From Comamonadaceae bacterium (GTDB taxonomy: Bacteria > Pseudomonadota > Gammaproteobacteria > Burkholderiales > Burkholderiaceae_C): 64,000 bases of DNA. The notes under the pieces are model-generated. The model did no database searches and was not told where the DNA came from. It saw only the letters and a program-made list of their open reading frames with translations. This document shows, one piece after another, positions 1 to 8,187 of this stretch (the stretch's first letter is position 1; each line of letters starts with the position of its first letter). The stretch lies in the NCBI GenBank assembly GCA_015999985.1, contig JAECRA010000007.1, forward strand, positions 1 through 64,000. The letters run 5' to 3'. The translations under genes and the position numbers were made by a program.

Positions 1-31
1 CTTCTCGCACACGAGAACAGGAGACTGGCCC

Positions 32-603
32 ATGACCTACAACATCGCGCTTAACTTCGAGGACGGGGCGACCCGCTTCATCGAATGTGAAGGGCACGAA
101 TCCGTCGTCGACACGGCCTACCGCGCCGGCATCAACATTGCGATGGACTGCCGCGAAGGCGCTTGCTCCGCCTGCAAGTGCCGTTCGAGTCGGGCGAGTA
201 TTCGCTGGGCGAATACAGAAAGAGCACGCCTAGCCCGGCGGCACTGGTCTTGCGCCCTGGCGATGCTGGACAAGCTCGCGCATGGCGGCGGCGCCATGCG
301 ACCCGATCCAATCGAACTACGGTGGCAACATCGACCGCGACATCCTGCAGCAAGACAAGCTCGAAGTCTTCACCAAGACGCTGACGCACATCAGCTACGC
401 CGTGGTCGTGGTCGATGCCAACAGCGAGCAGCCGACGAAGGGTTACGTCCGACATCGCGCCCCAGCACTTGCGCGAGGGCAAAGTCGAAATCTACCTGTG
501 TGGCCCTCCGCCCATGATCGATGACGTGGCCCAGTACTTGCGCGACATGAGGGGCGAGTCCAAACCCTTCCACTTCGAGAAGTTCAATGCCAGCATCAGT
601 TGA
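32..603 (+). pseudogene. Decayed BenC-type oxygenase reductase
   Basis: Remnant of the NADH:ferredoxin reductase component of a benzoate/anthranilate-type ring-hydroxylating dioxygenase. The first frame starts at ATG 32 behind a GGAGA ribosome site and encodes an N-terminal plant-type [2Fe-2S] domain with the cluster motif CREGACSACKC. A one-base loss near 184 moves the reading (ESGEYSLGEY) to another frame. The middle, where the fourth cluster cysteine and most of the FAD domain should be, is degenerate and shortened. The C-terminal NAD-binding part resumes in a third frame (QPTKGYV) and, after another shift near 449, ends with LCGPPPMIDDVAQYLRDM and FHFEKFNASIS. About 190 codons remain of a family length near 335-340. 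The seams and family are read directly; the exact substrate of the parent enzyme is unknown because the oxygenase genes would lie upstream of the window. Confidence 0.85.
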
Positions 604-682
604 ACCACTGTTCGGCGGCGGCGCGGCCTGGCCTTTTCCTGACAGCCATCCCCACCCCACCGCTCCAAGGGAGGGACAACCC

Positions 683-901
683 ATGACGACTATTGCAAGA
701 AGTGCCCAGGACTGGCGCAGCTTCATCTCGGGCAGTCTCGAATTCAGGCCCGAAGACAACGTGCTGGTCATCCAGCCGGTGCTGACCGGCGGCGAACTTG
801 CACACGAGGGCCTGTACGTGAACCAGCACTCAGCCTGGCACGATGCCATGCAGCGCGGCCTGGACCAGAAGATCAAGCACGCACAAGGAGCACAGCTATG
901 A
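683..901 (+). CDS. Small conserved-looking protein of unknown function
   Basis: A 72-residue protein starting at ATG 683, behind a GGGAGGGACAA ribosome-binding site. An upstream in-frame extension to 587 overlaps the end of the reductase remnant and is less likely. I do not recognise the family. It is soluble-looking, has no signal peptide or cysteines, and its C-terminal half (NQHSAWHDAMQRGLDQ) is predicted helical. Its stop overlaps the next start as ATGA at 898-901, so it is probably translationally coupled to the hydrolase gene. It may be an accessory protein of the aromatic/formyl-amide catabolic unit; that is inference from position only. Confidence 0.6.
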   Translation: MTTIARSAQDWRSFISGSLEFRPEDNVLVIQPVLTGGELAHEGLYVNQHSAWHDAMQRGLDQKIKHAQGAQL

Positions 902-1836
902 GCGATGACCCGCAACTCTCCGTCGAGAGATTCCTTTACCGCAAGGCCGATCCATGCGACCGGCGGCAATGGGTGGACTACCGCGACTTCGGCACGCAAG
1001 CGTCGATCGACGCGCAATACGGTACCGCGACCTGGATGCAGGACCCCGCAGCCGAGGCGCGCCATTTCGTGGACCGCAGCCGCTACGCCCGGGAGAACCT
1101 GGCGTGCGAGTTGGACATCCACTACGGCCCCACGCTGGAGGAGACGCTCGACATTTTCCCGGCCGATGAGCTGGGCGCGCCTGTGTTCGTGTTCATCCAT
1201 GGCGGTTACTGGCGTGCCAACACCGCCAAGGAATTCAGCTGTGTCGCGCTCGGTCTGCAACGACGCGGGATCACAACCGTGGTCGTCAACTACAGCCTGT
1301 GCCCCACGGTTACCATCGACGAGATCACTCGCCAGGTGCGCGCTGCTGTGGCCTGGGTGTTGCGCAACATCGGGCGCTACGGCGGCGACCCTTCGCGCGT
1401 GGCCCTGGGGGGGCACTCCGCTGGCGGGCATCTCACAGCTATGGCGCTGCAGACGCGCTGGCAGGAGGATTACGGGCTGCCTGCCGATCCTCTGGTCGCG
1501 GCGGTGCTGGTCAGTGGCATCTATGACCTGGCGCCTTTGCGATACAGCTACTTGCAGCCACTGATTCAGCTCGACGACGGCGTGGTCCGCCGTAACTCGC
1601 CGTTGTTCACCGTGCGTCCCTGCAGCACGCCGGCGCTGGTGACCTGGGGCGAGGCTGAATCGCCCGAGTTCGCCCGGCAGTCCGCCGCCTATCACCAAGC
1701 CTGGCGTGCGGCGGGCAACTCTTCCGAATTGGTGGCCGTGCTCGGGGCCCACCACTTCAGCGCCATCCATGGATTCGAAGACCCTCAGAGCCCGGTGTGC
1801 AGCTGGCTGCACCGCACACTCGCCCCGGACCGCTGA
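898..1836 (+). CDS. Alpha/beta hydrolase, arylformamidase (kynurenine formamidase)-like
   Basis: A 312-residue alpha/beta-hydrolase-fold enzyme of the HGGYW group, to which bacterial and eukaryotic arylformamidases belong; these hydrolyse N-formylkynurenine to kynurenine and formate. The oxyanion motif HGGYW is at residues 101-105, the nucleophile elbow GGHSAGGH carries Ser174, an acidic residue lies in the TWGEAESPEF segment, and the catalytic His is in AHHFSAIHGF near residue 285. No signal peptide, so cytoplasmic. It overlaps the upstream small gene by ATGA and is followed 57 bp later by an aromatic-acid transporter. No kynureninase or tryptophan dioxygenase is in the window, so another N-formyl or carboxyl ester/amide substrate is possible. 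Confidence 0.75.
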   Translation: MSDDPQLSVERFLYRKADPCDRRQWVDYRDFGTQASIDAQYGTATWMQDPAAEARHFVDRSRYARENLACELDIHYGPTLEETLDIFPADELGAPVFVFIHGGYWRANTAKEFSCVALGLQRRGITTVVVNYSLCPTVTIDEITRQVRAAVAWVLRNIGRYGGDPSRVALGGHSAGGHLTAMALQTRWQEDYGLPADPLVAAVLVSGIYDLAPLRYSYLQPLIQLDDGVVRRNSPLFTVRPCSTPALVTWGEAESPEFARQSAAYHQAWRAAGNSSELVAVLGAHHFSAIHGFEDPQSPVCSWLHRTLAPDR

Positions 1837-1893
1837 TCACCGCTGCGACCGTAGCAGCGCAAAGCCCATACCACGATAAAAAGGAAACAAGCC

Positions 1894-3288
1894 ATGCGTC
1901 AGATCGATGTCAACAAACTGGCCGACGAGGCCAAGTTCAACGGTTTTCATAAACTGGTGCTTTTCTGGTGCGCAATGGTCATCATCTTCGATGGCTACGA
2001 CCTGGCCGTGGCCGGCATCGCGCTGCCGTCCATCATGAAGGATATGGGCGTGGACGCCACGCAGGCCGGCTTCATGGTCAGCTCGGCGCTGTTCGGCATG
2101 ATGTTCGGCAACATCATCTTCGGCGCCTTGGCCGACCGCATCGGCCGCCGGCTGGTGATCGTGCTCTGCATCCTGCTGTTCAGCGTGTTCACGGCGGCGG
2201 CCGGCATGATGAAAGAGCCGATCGGCTTCTCTGCAATGCGCTTTCTGGCCGGCGTGGGCATCGGCGGCGTGATGCCGAATGTGATCGCGCAGATGACGGA
2301 GTACTCGCCGCTCAAGATGCGCGCCACGCTGGTCACGCTGATGTTTTCGGGCTATTCGGTCGGCGGTATGCTGGCGGCCGTGCTGGGTAAGGGGCTGATC
2401 GAGACCTACGGCTGGCAGGGCGTGTTCATTGCCGCCGCCGCGCCCGTGGTGCTGCTGCCGCTGGTGCTTAAGCAGATGCCAGAGTCCATGTCTTTCCTGA
2501 TCAAGAAGGGGCGCACCGACGAGCTCAAGAGCATCGTCGCGCGCATGGCGCCCAGCTATGTGCCTCAGCCCGGGGACCAGTTCATCGTGAGGACCTCAGG
2601 CAAGACTGAGAACGGCGGCGACTCGTCGTTCGGCGCACTGTTTGCCGAAGGTCGTGGCTTCAGCACGGTGATGTTTTGGGTGACCTGCTTCATGTGTTTG
2701 TTCATGGTTTATGCGCTGAGCTCTTGGTTGACCAAGCTTATGGCGACAGCCGGCTACAGCCTGGGCTCGGCGCTCACATTCGTGCTGGTGTTGAACTTCG
2801 GCGCCATGATTGGTGCCATCGGCGGCGGCTGGCTGGCCGACCGCTTTCACATCAAGTATGTGCTGGCGGTCATGTACAGCCTGGGCGCCGTGTCCATCAC
2901 GCTGCTGGGCTACAAGGTGCCGACCGAGTTGCTGTTCCTGCTCGTGGGCCTGGCCGGCGCATCGACCATCGGGACGCAGATCGTCACCAGTGCGTACTGC
3001 AGCCAGTTCTATCCCATGTCCTGCAGGTCCACCGGTGTGGGCATGATGCTGGGCGTGGGCCGGGTTGGCGCCATCGTGGCCCCAATTCTGATCGGTACCA
3101 TCGTGGGCATGAATTTGCCGCTGGAGCAGAATTTTATGGCTATCTCCATCCCGGCTGCCATTGCGGCGGTCACCATTCTGTTCGTGAACCACAGCCGCTC
3201 GGACGCGGTGCGGCACCAGGCCACGCTGGATGCAGCCGTCGCCGGCCATTCCGTGGTGGGTCACACGGCCGGCTTGGCGCCCAAGTAA
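1894..3288 (+). CDS. MFS transporter, aromatic acid:H+ symporter (AAHS) family
   Basis: A 464-residue, 12-helix major facilitator protein in the inner membrane, expected to take up an aromatic acid with protons. The AAHS features are visible: an aspartate-bearing first helix (DGYDLAVAGIALPSI), the loop 2-3 motif GALADRIGRR, a repeat of it in loop 8-9 (GGWLADRF), and full family length. The start at ATG 1894 follows an AAGGAA ribosome site. It closes the short aromatic unit after the benC-like remnant and the arylformamidase-like gene. Relatives include BenK, PcaK and MhpT types; the substrate cannot be read from sequence. With benC broken, the transporter may now serve another pathway or be a relic of it. 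Confidence 0.85.
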   Translation: MRQIDVNKLADEAKFNGFHKLVLFWCAMVIIFDGYDLAVAGIALPSIMKDMGVDATQAGFMVSSALFGMMFGNIIFGALADRIGRRLVIVLCILLFSVFTAAAGMMKEPIGFSAMRFLAGVGIGGVMPNVIAQMTEYSPLKMRATLVTLMFSGYSVGGMLAAVLGKGLIETYGWQGVFIAAAAPVVLLPLVLKQMPESMSFLIKKGRTDELKSIVARMAPSYVPQPGDQFIVRTSGKTENGGDSSFGALFAEGRGFSTVMFWVTCFMCLFMVYALSSWLTKLMATAGYSLGSALTFVLVLNFGAMIGAIGGGWLADRFHIKYVLAVMYSLGAVSITLLGYKVPTELLFLLVGLAGASTIGTQIVTSAYCSQFYPMSCRSTGVGMMLGVGRVGAIVAPILIGTIVGMNLPLEQNFMAISIPAAIAAVTILFVNHSRSDAVRHQATLDAAVAGHSVVGHTAGLAPK

Positions 3289-3495
3289 GCGATGAGCGGG
3301 TGGGCCAGCGGCCGGGTCGGCGCGGTGTTTTCGGGGTTCGACGCACCGTTGCCCCGCTGCCGTCGATGCCCGCAGCGTGGCCCTTGCCGCAACCGGGTGC
3401 TTCTATTGTCGGTCGGTTGGCCACTTGGCTTGCTTTACGCCAGTGAGTTTAGAGTGTCCTTAGGTCACTGAAATTCCAACGAAACTGGAGAAGCA

Positions 3496-4326
3496 ATGAA
3501 ACAAACTGCTCGGAACAAGCGTGCCGCCTTCAGGGCACTTCACGAAAACGGTTGCTTCGTATTGCCCAATCCGTGGGACGCAGGCAGTGCACTGCTGCTG
3601 CAAGGCATGGGCTTCAAGGCCTTGGCAACAACCAGTTCAGGCATGGCCTGGTCTCGGGGGCAAGCCGATGGTACGGTTTCTCGTGCCCTCGTTCTTGAGC
3701 ATCTGCGCACAATGGTTGCAGCCACAGGTTTGCCGGTGAATGCAGATTTTGAGAGCGGCTTTGCGGCCACGCCGGAAGGGGTTGCCGAGAGCGTGCGTAT
3801 GGCCATTGATACCGGTGTGGCTGGGCTCTCTATCGAGGACTCGACAGGAGACCCACATAGCCCGTTGCGCGAACTGGGCGAAGCGGTTGCACGTATCAAG
3901 GCGGCACGTGATGCCATCGATGAGGCAGGGGGCGAAACCTTGCTCGTGGGGCGCGCTGAGAACTTCTTTGTGGGTCGCCCGGACATCAACGACACCATTG
4001 CGCGCTTGCGGGCTTACGCGGAGGCTGGCGCTGATTGCCTGTATGCGCCGGGCATACGCAGCCGGGAACACATTGCTGCCGTAGTGGCCGCTGTGCATCC
4101 TAAACCAGTCAATCTGTTGATTGGCTCTGCCAGCGAATTTACGCTGCAGGACATTGCGTCCATGGGCGTCAGACGCGTCAGCGTGGGCGGGGCCTTGGCA
4201 CGCGCCGCCTGGGGCGGTTTTCTTCGCGCTGCCCGTGCCATCGCGGACGATGGCCGCTTTGATGAATTCTCAAACGCGGCTTCAGGGTCAGAACTTAACG
4301 CTCACTTTCATCCATCTGCTAATTAA
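3496..4326 (+). CDS. Isocitrate lyase/PEP mutase superfamily protein
   Basis: A 276-residue TIM-barrel enzyme of the isocitrate lyase/phosphoenolpyruvate mutase superfamily (2-methylisocitrate lyase, oxaloacetate hydrolase and carboxyphosphonoenolpyruvate mutase relatives). Family signs are the N-terminal FVLPNPWDAGSA segment, metal-binding VNADFESGF (Asp84, Glu86) and LSIEDSTGD (Glu114, Asp115), followed by VGRAEN. The cysteine motif KKCGH of true isocitrate lyases is absent, so it acts on another small C-C or C-P compound. ATG 3496 follows GGAGAAGCA. It stands alone, 207 bp after the transporter, and faces the convergent Lrp-type gene. Confidence 0.8.
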   Translation: MKQTARNKRAAFRALHENGCFVLPNPWDAGSALLLQGMGFKALATTSSGMAWSRGQADGTVSRALVLEHLRTMVAATGLPVNADFESGFAATPEGVAESVRMAIDTGVAGLSIEDSTGDPHSPLRELGEAVARIKAARDAIDEAGGETLLVGRAENFFVGRPDINDTIARLRAYAEAGADCLYAPGIRSREHIAAVVAAVHPKPVNLLIGSASEFTLQDIASMGVRRVSVGGALARAAWGGFLRAARAIADDGRFDEFSNAASGSELNAHFHPSAN

Positions 4327-4393
4327 GAGGGAAGAGGGCGCTTGTGTGAACCACTCATCAACACTCACTTCATCAGAAGACTCTGTGTACGGA

Positions 4394-4418
4394 CCTGAAG
4401 GATGGATGTTCCTTCAGG
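4394..4418. terminator. Hairpin between convergent genes
   Basis: A 9 bp perfect stem (CCTGAAGGA paired with TCCTTCAGG) with a 7-nt loop lies at the 3' ends of the convergent PEP-mutase-like and Lrp-type genes and overlaps the last codons of the latter. No T-tract follows on either side, so intrinsic termination is only possible. Confidence 0.35.
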
Positions 4419-4884
4419 CGTAGTCGAGCGGGAGCGCTGTCGTGTATTTGAGCTGCTCCATCGCAAAGCTCGAACTCACATCAAATAGCTCAACATCCCG
4501 GATCAAGCGACGGTACACGGCGTCGTAGCCTTTGATGTCAGGCACCACCACACGCAGCAGGTAGTCGTTTTCACCGCTCATACGGTAGAACTCCACAATC
4601 TGGGGAATGGTGGACACCACGTCTGCAAACTTCTTGAACCACTTTTCGTTGTGCTGATTGGTCTTGATGGCGACAAACACCGTCACACCGACATTGAGCT
4701 TCTCCGGGTCTAGCAGAGCCACGCGGCGCTGGACGAAGCCGTCTTGCTCCAGTCGCTGAATTCGCCGCCAGCAGGGCGTGGAAGACAGGTTCACACGCTC
4801 TCCGATCTCGCTGACCGATAGCGTGCAATCCTTCTGCAGGAGCTCCAGGATGGCCCTATCGGTGTTGTCCAGCGTGTGTGTCAT
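4414..4884 (-). CDS. Lrp/AsnC family transcriptional regulator
   Basis: A 156-residue feast/famine regulator. The N-terminal winged helix-turn-helix (residues about 5-60, including CTLSVSEIGERVNLSSTPCW and RIQRLEQDGFV) is followed by the effector-binding RAM domain with VGVTVFVAIKTNQ and FYRMSGENDYLLRV. Lrp-type proteins form octamers and respond to amino acids. It lies downstream of, and in the same direction as, the UroD-like/Bug pair with a 120 bp gap, so it may be transcribed separately and control the amino-acid-related cluster at 7.2-11.6 kb; that target is inferred from position. The start ATG at 4884 gives the usual family length of 150-160. Confidence 0.9.
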   Translation of the reverse strand: MTHTLDNTDRAILELLQKDCTLSVSEIGERVNLSSTPCWRRIQRLEQDGFVQRRVALLDPEKLNVGVTVFVAIKTNQHNEKWFKKFADVVSTIPQIVEFYRMSGENDYLLRVVVPDIKGYDAVYRRLIRDVELFDVSSSFAMEQLKYTTALPLDYA

Positions 4885-5004
4885 GTCTCCAGTCGTCCTT
4901 GGTTTTTTATAGATAGCTCTTTTTCTTCGTCGCTTTTTCGCTTCTTCAAGCTCGGAAGGATTTCTCCTTCCGTTAAGGCCCGGCTTCGCCTGTTAGCTCA
5001 GCAC

Positions 5005-6024
5005 TTAAACCTCCACAGCAGCGCGTAAGGCGTCAAGATTTGCAGCTGATGTGCTGGCTACCTGAACCGAGCACCCGGGCCCGAGCAGGAAAGATTTGCC
5101 GTCCATTTCGTTAATCGCTGCGCGCGCCATGGATTTGACTTGCTCTGGCGTCCCCACGCGAAGGGTTTTTGCATCCACGCCTCCGCCCACGGCCTTGTCC
5201 AGTTCAGTATGGCCTGCGGCCAATGTGGGGTTATGCCCAGCGCTGCGGTCCCAGTGAAAGACCTGCACTGGGTAGTCGGCCATGGCCTCAAGACGAATGG
5301 AATCTTCGCAAAGGTGAAGCATGTTGCACCACATTGGCTTCGCCGCTTCAAGCACCTGCAAGTCGAAGGGCCGAACGAAACGTGCATATTGTTCGGCAGT
5401 CAGGCGCCCATCGTTGGCCCATTTGGTGGAAAAGAAGATGCCGTCAACGCCTTCGCCCACCAACTGCGTGACGAAGCGGGCAAACGTGTCTCCGAAGGCG
5501 CCCATGGCGCTTTCAACCGCTTGGGGGTTCTCCTCGATGTGTGCACGCAGCAGAGCACCATCGCGGTCCACCAACTTGTCCGCCACATCCAGGGGGGAGA
5601 AGACCGTCATGATGAGCGGAACCTCATGGCCTACGCGCTGACGCATGTAGCGAATGGCTTCGATCTGCTCATGCAGCGCAGGCGTGTCAAGCGGCAGGGG
5701 CTTCAGCGTGCCCCAGTCCGCGCTGGATTTGATGGGCATGGAGGTGCACTTGTGCAACTGTGCAGGGTCGGTGGAGGCTTCATACTGAAAGCCCCAGCCT
5801 TCCGCGTGGTAGCTGGCGCGTGCGTGTACCTTGAGGTAGTCCCAGTCATGGCGCTCAAAGAAATTCACCATGGTGTCTGCCAGCGAGCGCGCAGAGGTTT
5901 CCTGAGGATAGAAATGTCCCCAGGCACTCACCGGAACGCGGTCGGGTGTGCCACCTTGCACGGCAGCTTCTACACGGACACGCCGCGCATCTTTGGTCTG
6001 CACCGAGTTGGCTGCGCGTGTCAT
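5005..6024 (-). CDS. UroD/MtaA-superfamily protein (putative zinc-dependent methyltransferase-like)
   Basis: A 339-residue (beta/alpha)8 protein of the uroporphyrinogen decarboxylase superfamily. It carries the His-X-Cys...Cys zinc motif of the MtaA/MtbA/CmuA methylcobalamin:thiol methyltransferases: LHLCED gives His237 and Cys239, and LLGPGCSVQ gives Cys318. True HemE lacks these, so decarboxylation of uroporphyrinogen is unlikely and methyl transfer is the better family-based guess. No corrinoid protein or reactivase is nearby. Its ATG overlaps the stop of the upstream Bug gene (ATGA at 6021-6024), implying coupled translation and a shared pathway: the Bug protein would capture the substrate this enzyme or its partners process. 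Confidence 0.8.
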   Translation of the reverse strand: MTRAANSVQTKDARRVRVEAAVQGGTPDRVPVSAWGHFYPQETSARSLADTMVNFFERHDWDYLKVHARASYHAEGWGFQYEASTDPAQLHKCTSMPIKSSADWGTLKPLPLDTPALHEQIEAIRYMRQRVGHEVPLIMTVFSPLDVADKLVDRDGALLRAHIEENPQAVESAMGAFGDTFARFVTQLVGEGVDGIFFSTKWANDGRLTAEQYARFVRPFDLQVLEAAKPMWCNMLHLCEDSIRLEAMADYPVQVFHWDRSAGHNPTLAAGHTELDKAVGGGVDAKTLRVGTPEQVKSMARAAINEMDGKSFLLGPGCSVQVASTSAANLDALRAAVEV

Positions 6025-6995
6025 TCGATTTTCATCCCACTGTCTTTGACCACTTTTGACCAGCGCACCAAGTCTGCCTTGATCAGATCACCAAACTGCT
6101 GAGGAGTGTTGGTAGAGATGATGGCGCCTTCGGAGGCCAGCGCCTTGCGACTGCGCTCGGTGCCCATGACCTTCACGATGTCTGCATTGATCTTGGTGAC
6201 CAGTTCAGCTGGCGTGCCTGCAGGTGCGAGGATGCCAAACCAGGGGGAAGGGTCGAAGTTGCGCACACCCGCTTCTGCCATGGTGGGAGCCTCAGGAAGT
6301 ACTTCCAGTCGTTTGGGGCTGGCAACGGCCAATACTTTCAGACGACCGCTTTGGATATGAGGCAGTACAGTCGCAGCGCCCACCATCACCATGGACACCT
6401 GATTGCTGAGCAGATCGGTGACTGCGGGGGCCGTGCCTTTGTAGGGTACGTGGACGATGTTGGTCTTGGTGAGCAACTTGAAGTACTCCATCGCGAGGTG
6501 GTTGGCACTTCCGTTACCTGCAGAGCCATAGTTCAGCTTGCCTGGGTTGGCCTGGGTGTAGCTGATGATCTCGCCCACGGTCTTGGGCTCCAGCGTTGCA
6601 TTGGCCACGAACACCAAGGGCAGCAGGGTGACGAGGGAAATGGGCTCGAAGCTCTTGACGGGGTCGTATGGCAGCTTGGGGTAGAGCAGAGGGTTCACCG
6701 ACATGGTTCCGGTGTGGCCCAACAGCAGCGTATAGCCGTCGGCTGGTGACTTGGCCACAAAGTCGGCCCCAATGCTGCCACCCGCGCCGGGTCGGTTGTC
6801 CACGACCACCTGTTTGCCCCACAGGTCAGTCAGTTGCTGGGCAAGTGCGCGACCAATGATGTCGGTGGAGCCCCCTGGAGGAAAGGGGATCACCAGTTTG
6901 ACGGGGCGATTGGGGTAGGAAGACTGCGCATGCACAGGCATGCCGGCAAGTGCAGCCACGGACAAAAGCGAGAGCAAAAAGGCACGAGACTTCAT
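6021..6995 (-). CDS. Bug family (TctC-like) periplasmic solute-binding protein 1
   Basis: A 324-residue extracytoplasmic solute-binding protein of the tripartite tricarboxylate transporter type. A Sec signal peptide (residues 1-23, ending PVHAQS) precedes the family opening YPNRPVKLVIPFPPGGSTDI. Further signatures are GKQVVVDNRPGAGGSIGADF, AKSPADGYTLLLGH and KLPYDPVKSF. Bug proteins usually bind carboxylates or amidated compounds. No TctA/TctB membrane genes occur in the window, so it must share a transporter encoded elsewhere or act as a sensor. First gene of a two-gene unit with the UroD/MtaA-like gene. A perfect palindrome lies 27 bp before the start codon. Confidence 0.92.
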   Translation of the reverse strand: MKSRAFLLSLLSVAALAGMPVHAQSSYPNRPVKLVIPFPPGGSTDIIGRALAQQLTDLWGKQVVVDNRPGAGGSIGADFVAKSPADGYTLLLGHTGTMSVNPLLYPKLPYDPVKSFEPISLVTLLPLVFVANATLEPKTVGEIISYTQANPGKLNYGSAGNGSANHLAMEYFKLLTKTNIVHVPYKGTAPAVTDLLSNQVSMVMVGAATVLPHIQSGRLKVLAVASPKRLEVLPEAPTMAEAGVRNFDPSPWFGILAPAGTPAELVTKINADIVKVMGTERSRKALASEGAIISTNTPQQFGDLIKADLVRWSKVVKDSGMKIE

Positions 6996-7021
6996 GGAGA
7001 GCTCCAGTAGGGGGTATTAAT

Positions 7022-7035
7022 TAACCGCGCGGTTA
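7022..7035. promoter_or_regulatory. Perfect 14 bp palindrome, putative operator
   Basis: TAACCGCGCGGTTA sits 27-40 bp upstream of the Bug 1 start codon, in the 222 bp gap (6996-7217) that is otherwise AT-rich. Position and shape fit a dimeric repressor site (TetR-like). No TetR gene is present in the window. The remainder of the gap contains an AT-rich inverted repeat (7127-7135 with 7157-7165) behind the next operon. Confidence 0.45.
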
Positions 7036-7217
7036 GCGTCGGAATCTGTTATGGAGTCTACCAATGGCCTCTGGGGAATTCATTGCGATGTTGACCGATA
7101 TTTCTCTAATTTAGGAATACTTTGCTATATAAATATAAATAACTGTAATTTCATTCTATTTATATCGTTTAGGAGGCAGGTTGCAACCACGGCTGTATCT
7201 GCCTGTCAAAGCTCGCC

Positions 7218-8180
7218 TTAACGTTCAAGCACCTGCCCCAGGCCGAGTTCCAGGGCTCGTTGATAGACCAGTACTGAAACGGCTGCGTCAGCAAGGCCGG
7301 AGCCCGCAAATACAAGCGCGCGCCGCCCGTTCCCGCACCAAGCCGTGAATTTGGACTGCGCAAGAACCTCAGATAACTCCCCGGCAAAGCGGCCTTTGTA
7401 ATGCAGCTCTTCCAGAGGCTTCTGATCGGTGGGGTCGAGATCGTCCGTCACGACCATGTCCAATTTGTCGAATCCGGACGCGTCCCACGCACGTCCACCA
7501 TCGACCATGGACACGAAAGTTCCAGGCGAGAGCCAGTCGATGTCGAGAAACGATGTATAGGAGGACAGCCGCGGCGTGCTGGTAATGACGATCTGGTGAT
7601 TCGATACAGCGTCGCGCGCGCACTCTGCGACTTGGGCCTGCAAGCCAAGAGACTGCGCATAGGCCACGAAAGTCGAGGCCCCCTTGCCGCTCAAGCTGTA
7701 AGCCGTGACGCGTTCGATCGGGAACCGCGCGCGTAGCGCATCCAGGTGAGACCGTGCCTGAAGACCGGCTGCTATGAACCCGACGGACCGCGAGTCAGGA
7801 TCTGCCAGAACTGTTGCCGCTGCGGCAGACAAGCCCGCAGTGCGCACGCCCGAAATCCAGTGCCCGTCCATGACGGCCACAGGCTCCCCGGCGGGCATGC
7901 GGTTGATCAGAATCATGGGAATGAAGTTGGGCAGGTTCAGTGCTGCGTTGCCTGCTGCGAAGCCGTACCACTTCATAGCCGCAAATCCTTGCGCGATGAG
8001 CACTCCGCCTTTGGCTTTGAAATCCAGTTCGGGGCTGGCCTTCATATATAGCGGGTGACCGGTGATGGCACGAAGGGCGTGCTTTTCGACAAACGCATGC
8101 CGGATTGATTCCGCTACTTCGTCGATGGAGATTGCGCACTGTTGGATCGCGGCGTCATTGAGGTAGAGCAGGTCTTGCAT
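7218..8180 (-). CDS. Ornithine cyclodeaminase/mu-crystallin family protein
   Basis: A 320-residue NAD(P)-dependent protein of the ornithine cyclodeaminase/mu-crystallin/alanine dehydrogenase-like family. The N-terminal substrate region includes YMKASPELDFKAKGGVLIAQ and the Lys-containing IPMILINRM; the Rossmann part begins VGFIAAGLQARSHLDAL. Family members deaminate or reduce amino/imino acids (ornithine, alanine, pyrroline- and ketimine-carboxylates). It is the last gene of a four-gene operon, starting 7 bp after the Cys/Met lyase-like gene. With an opine dehydrogenase in the same operon, a role in handling N-substituted amino acids or their imines is plausible. The precise substrate is not identifiable. 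Confidence 0.85.
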   Translation of the reverse strand: MQDLLYLNDAAIQQCAISIDEVAESIRHAFVEKHALRAITGHPLYMKASPELDFKAKGGVLIAQGFAAMKWYGFAAGNAALNLPNFIPMILINRMPAGEPVAVMDGHWISGVRTAGLSAAAATVLADPDSRSVGFIAAGLQARSHLDALRARFPIERVTAYSLSGKGASTFVAYAQSLGLQAQVAECARDAVSNHQIVITSTPRLSSYTSFLDIDWLSPGTFVSMVDGGRAWDASGFDKLDMVVTDDLDPTDQKPLEELHYKGRFAGELSEVLAQSKFTAWCGNGRRALVFAGSGLADAAVSVLVYQRALELGLGQVLER

Positions 8181-8187
8181 TGCGTGC

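Noticed and set aside
5005-6024. Annotation as HemE uroporphyrinogen decarboxylase
   Set aside because: The His-X-Cys...Cys zinc motif and the Bug partner point to the MtaA/CmuA side of the superfamily.
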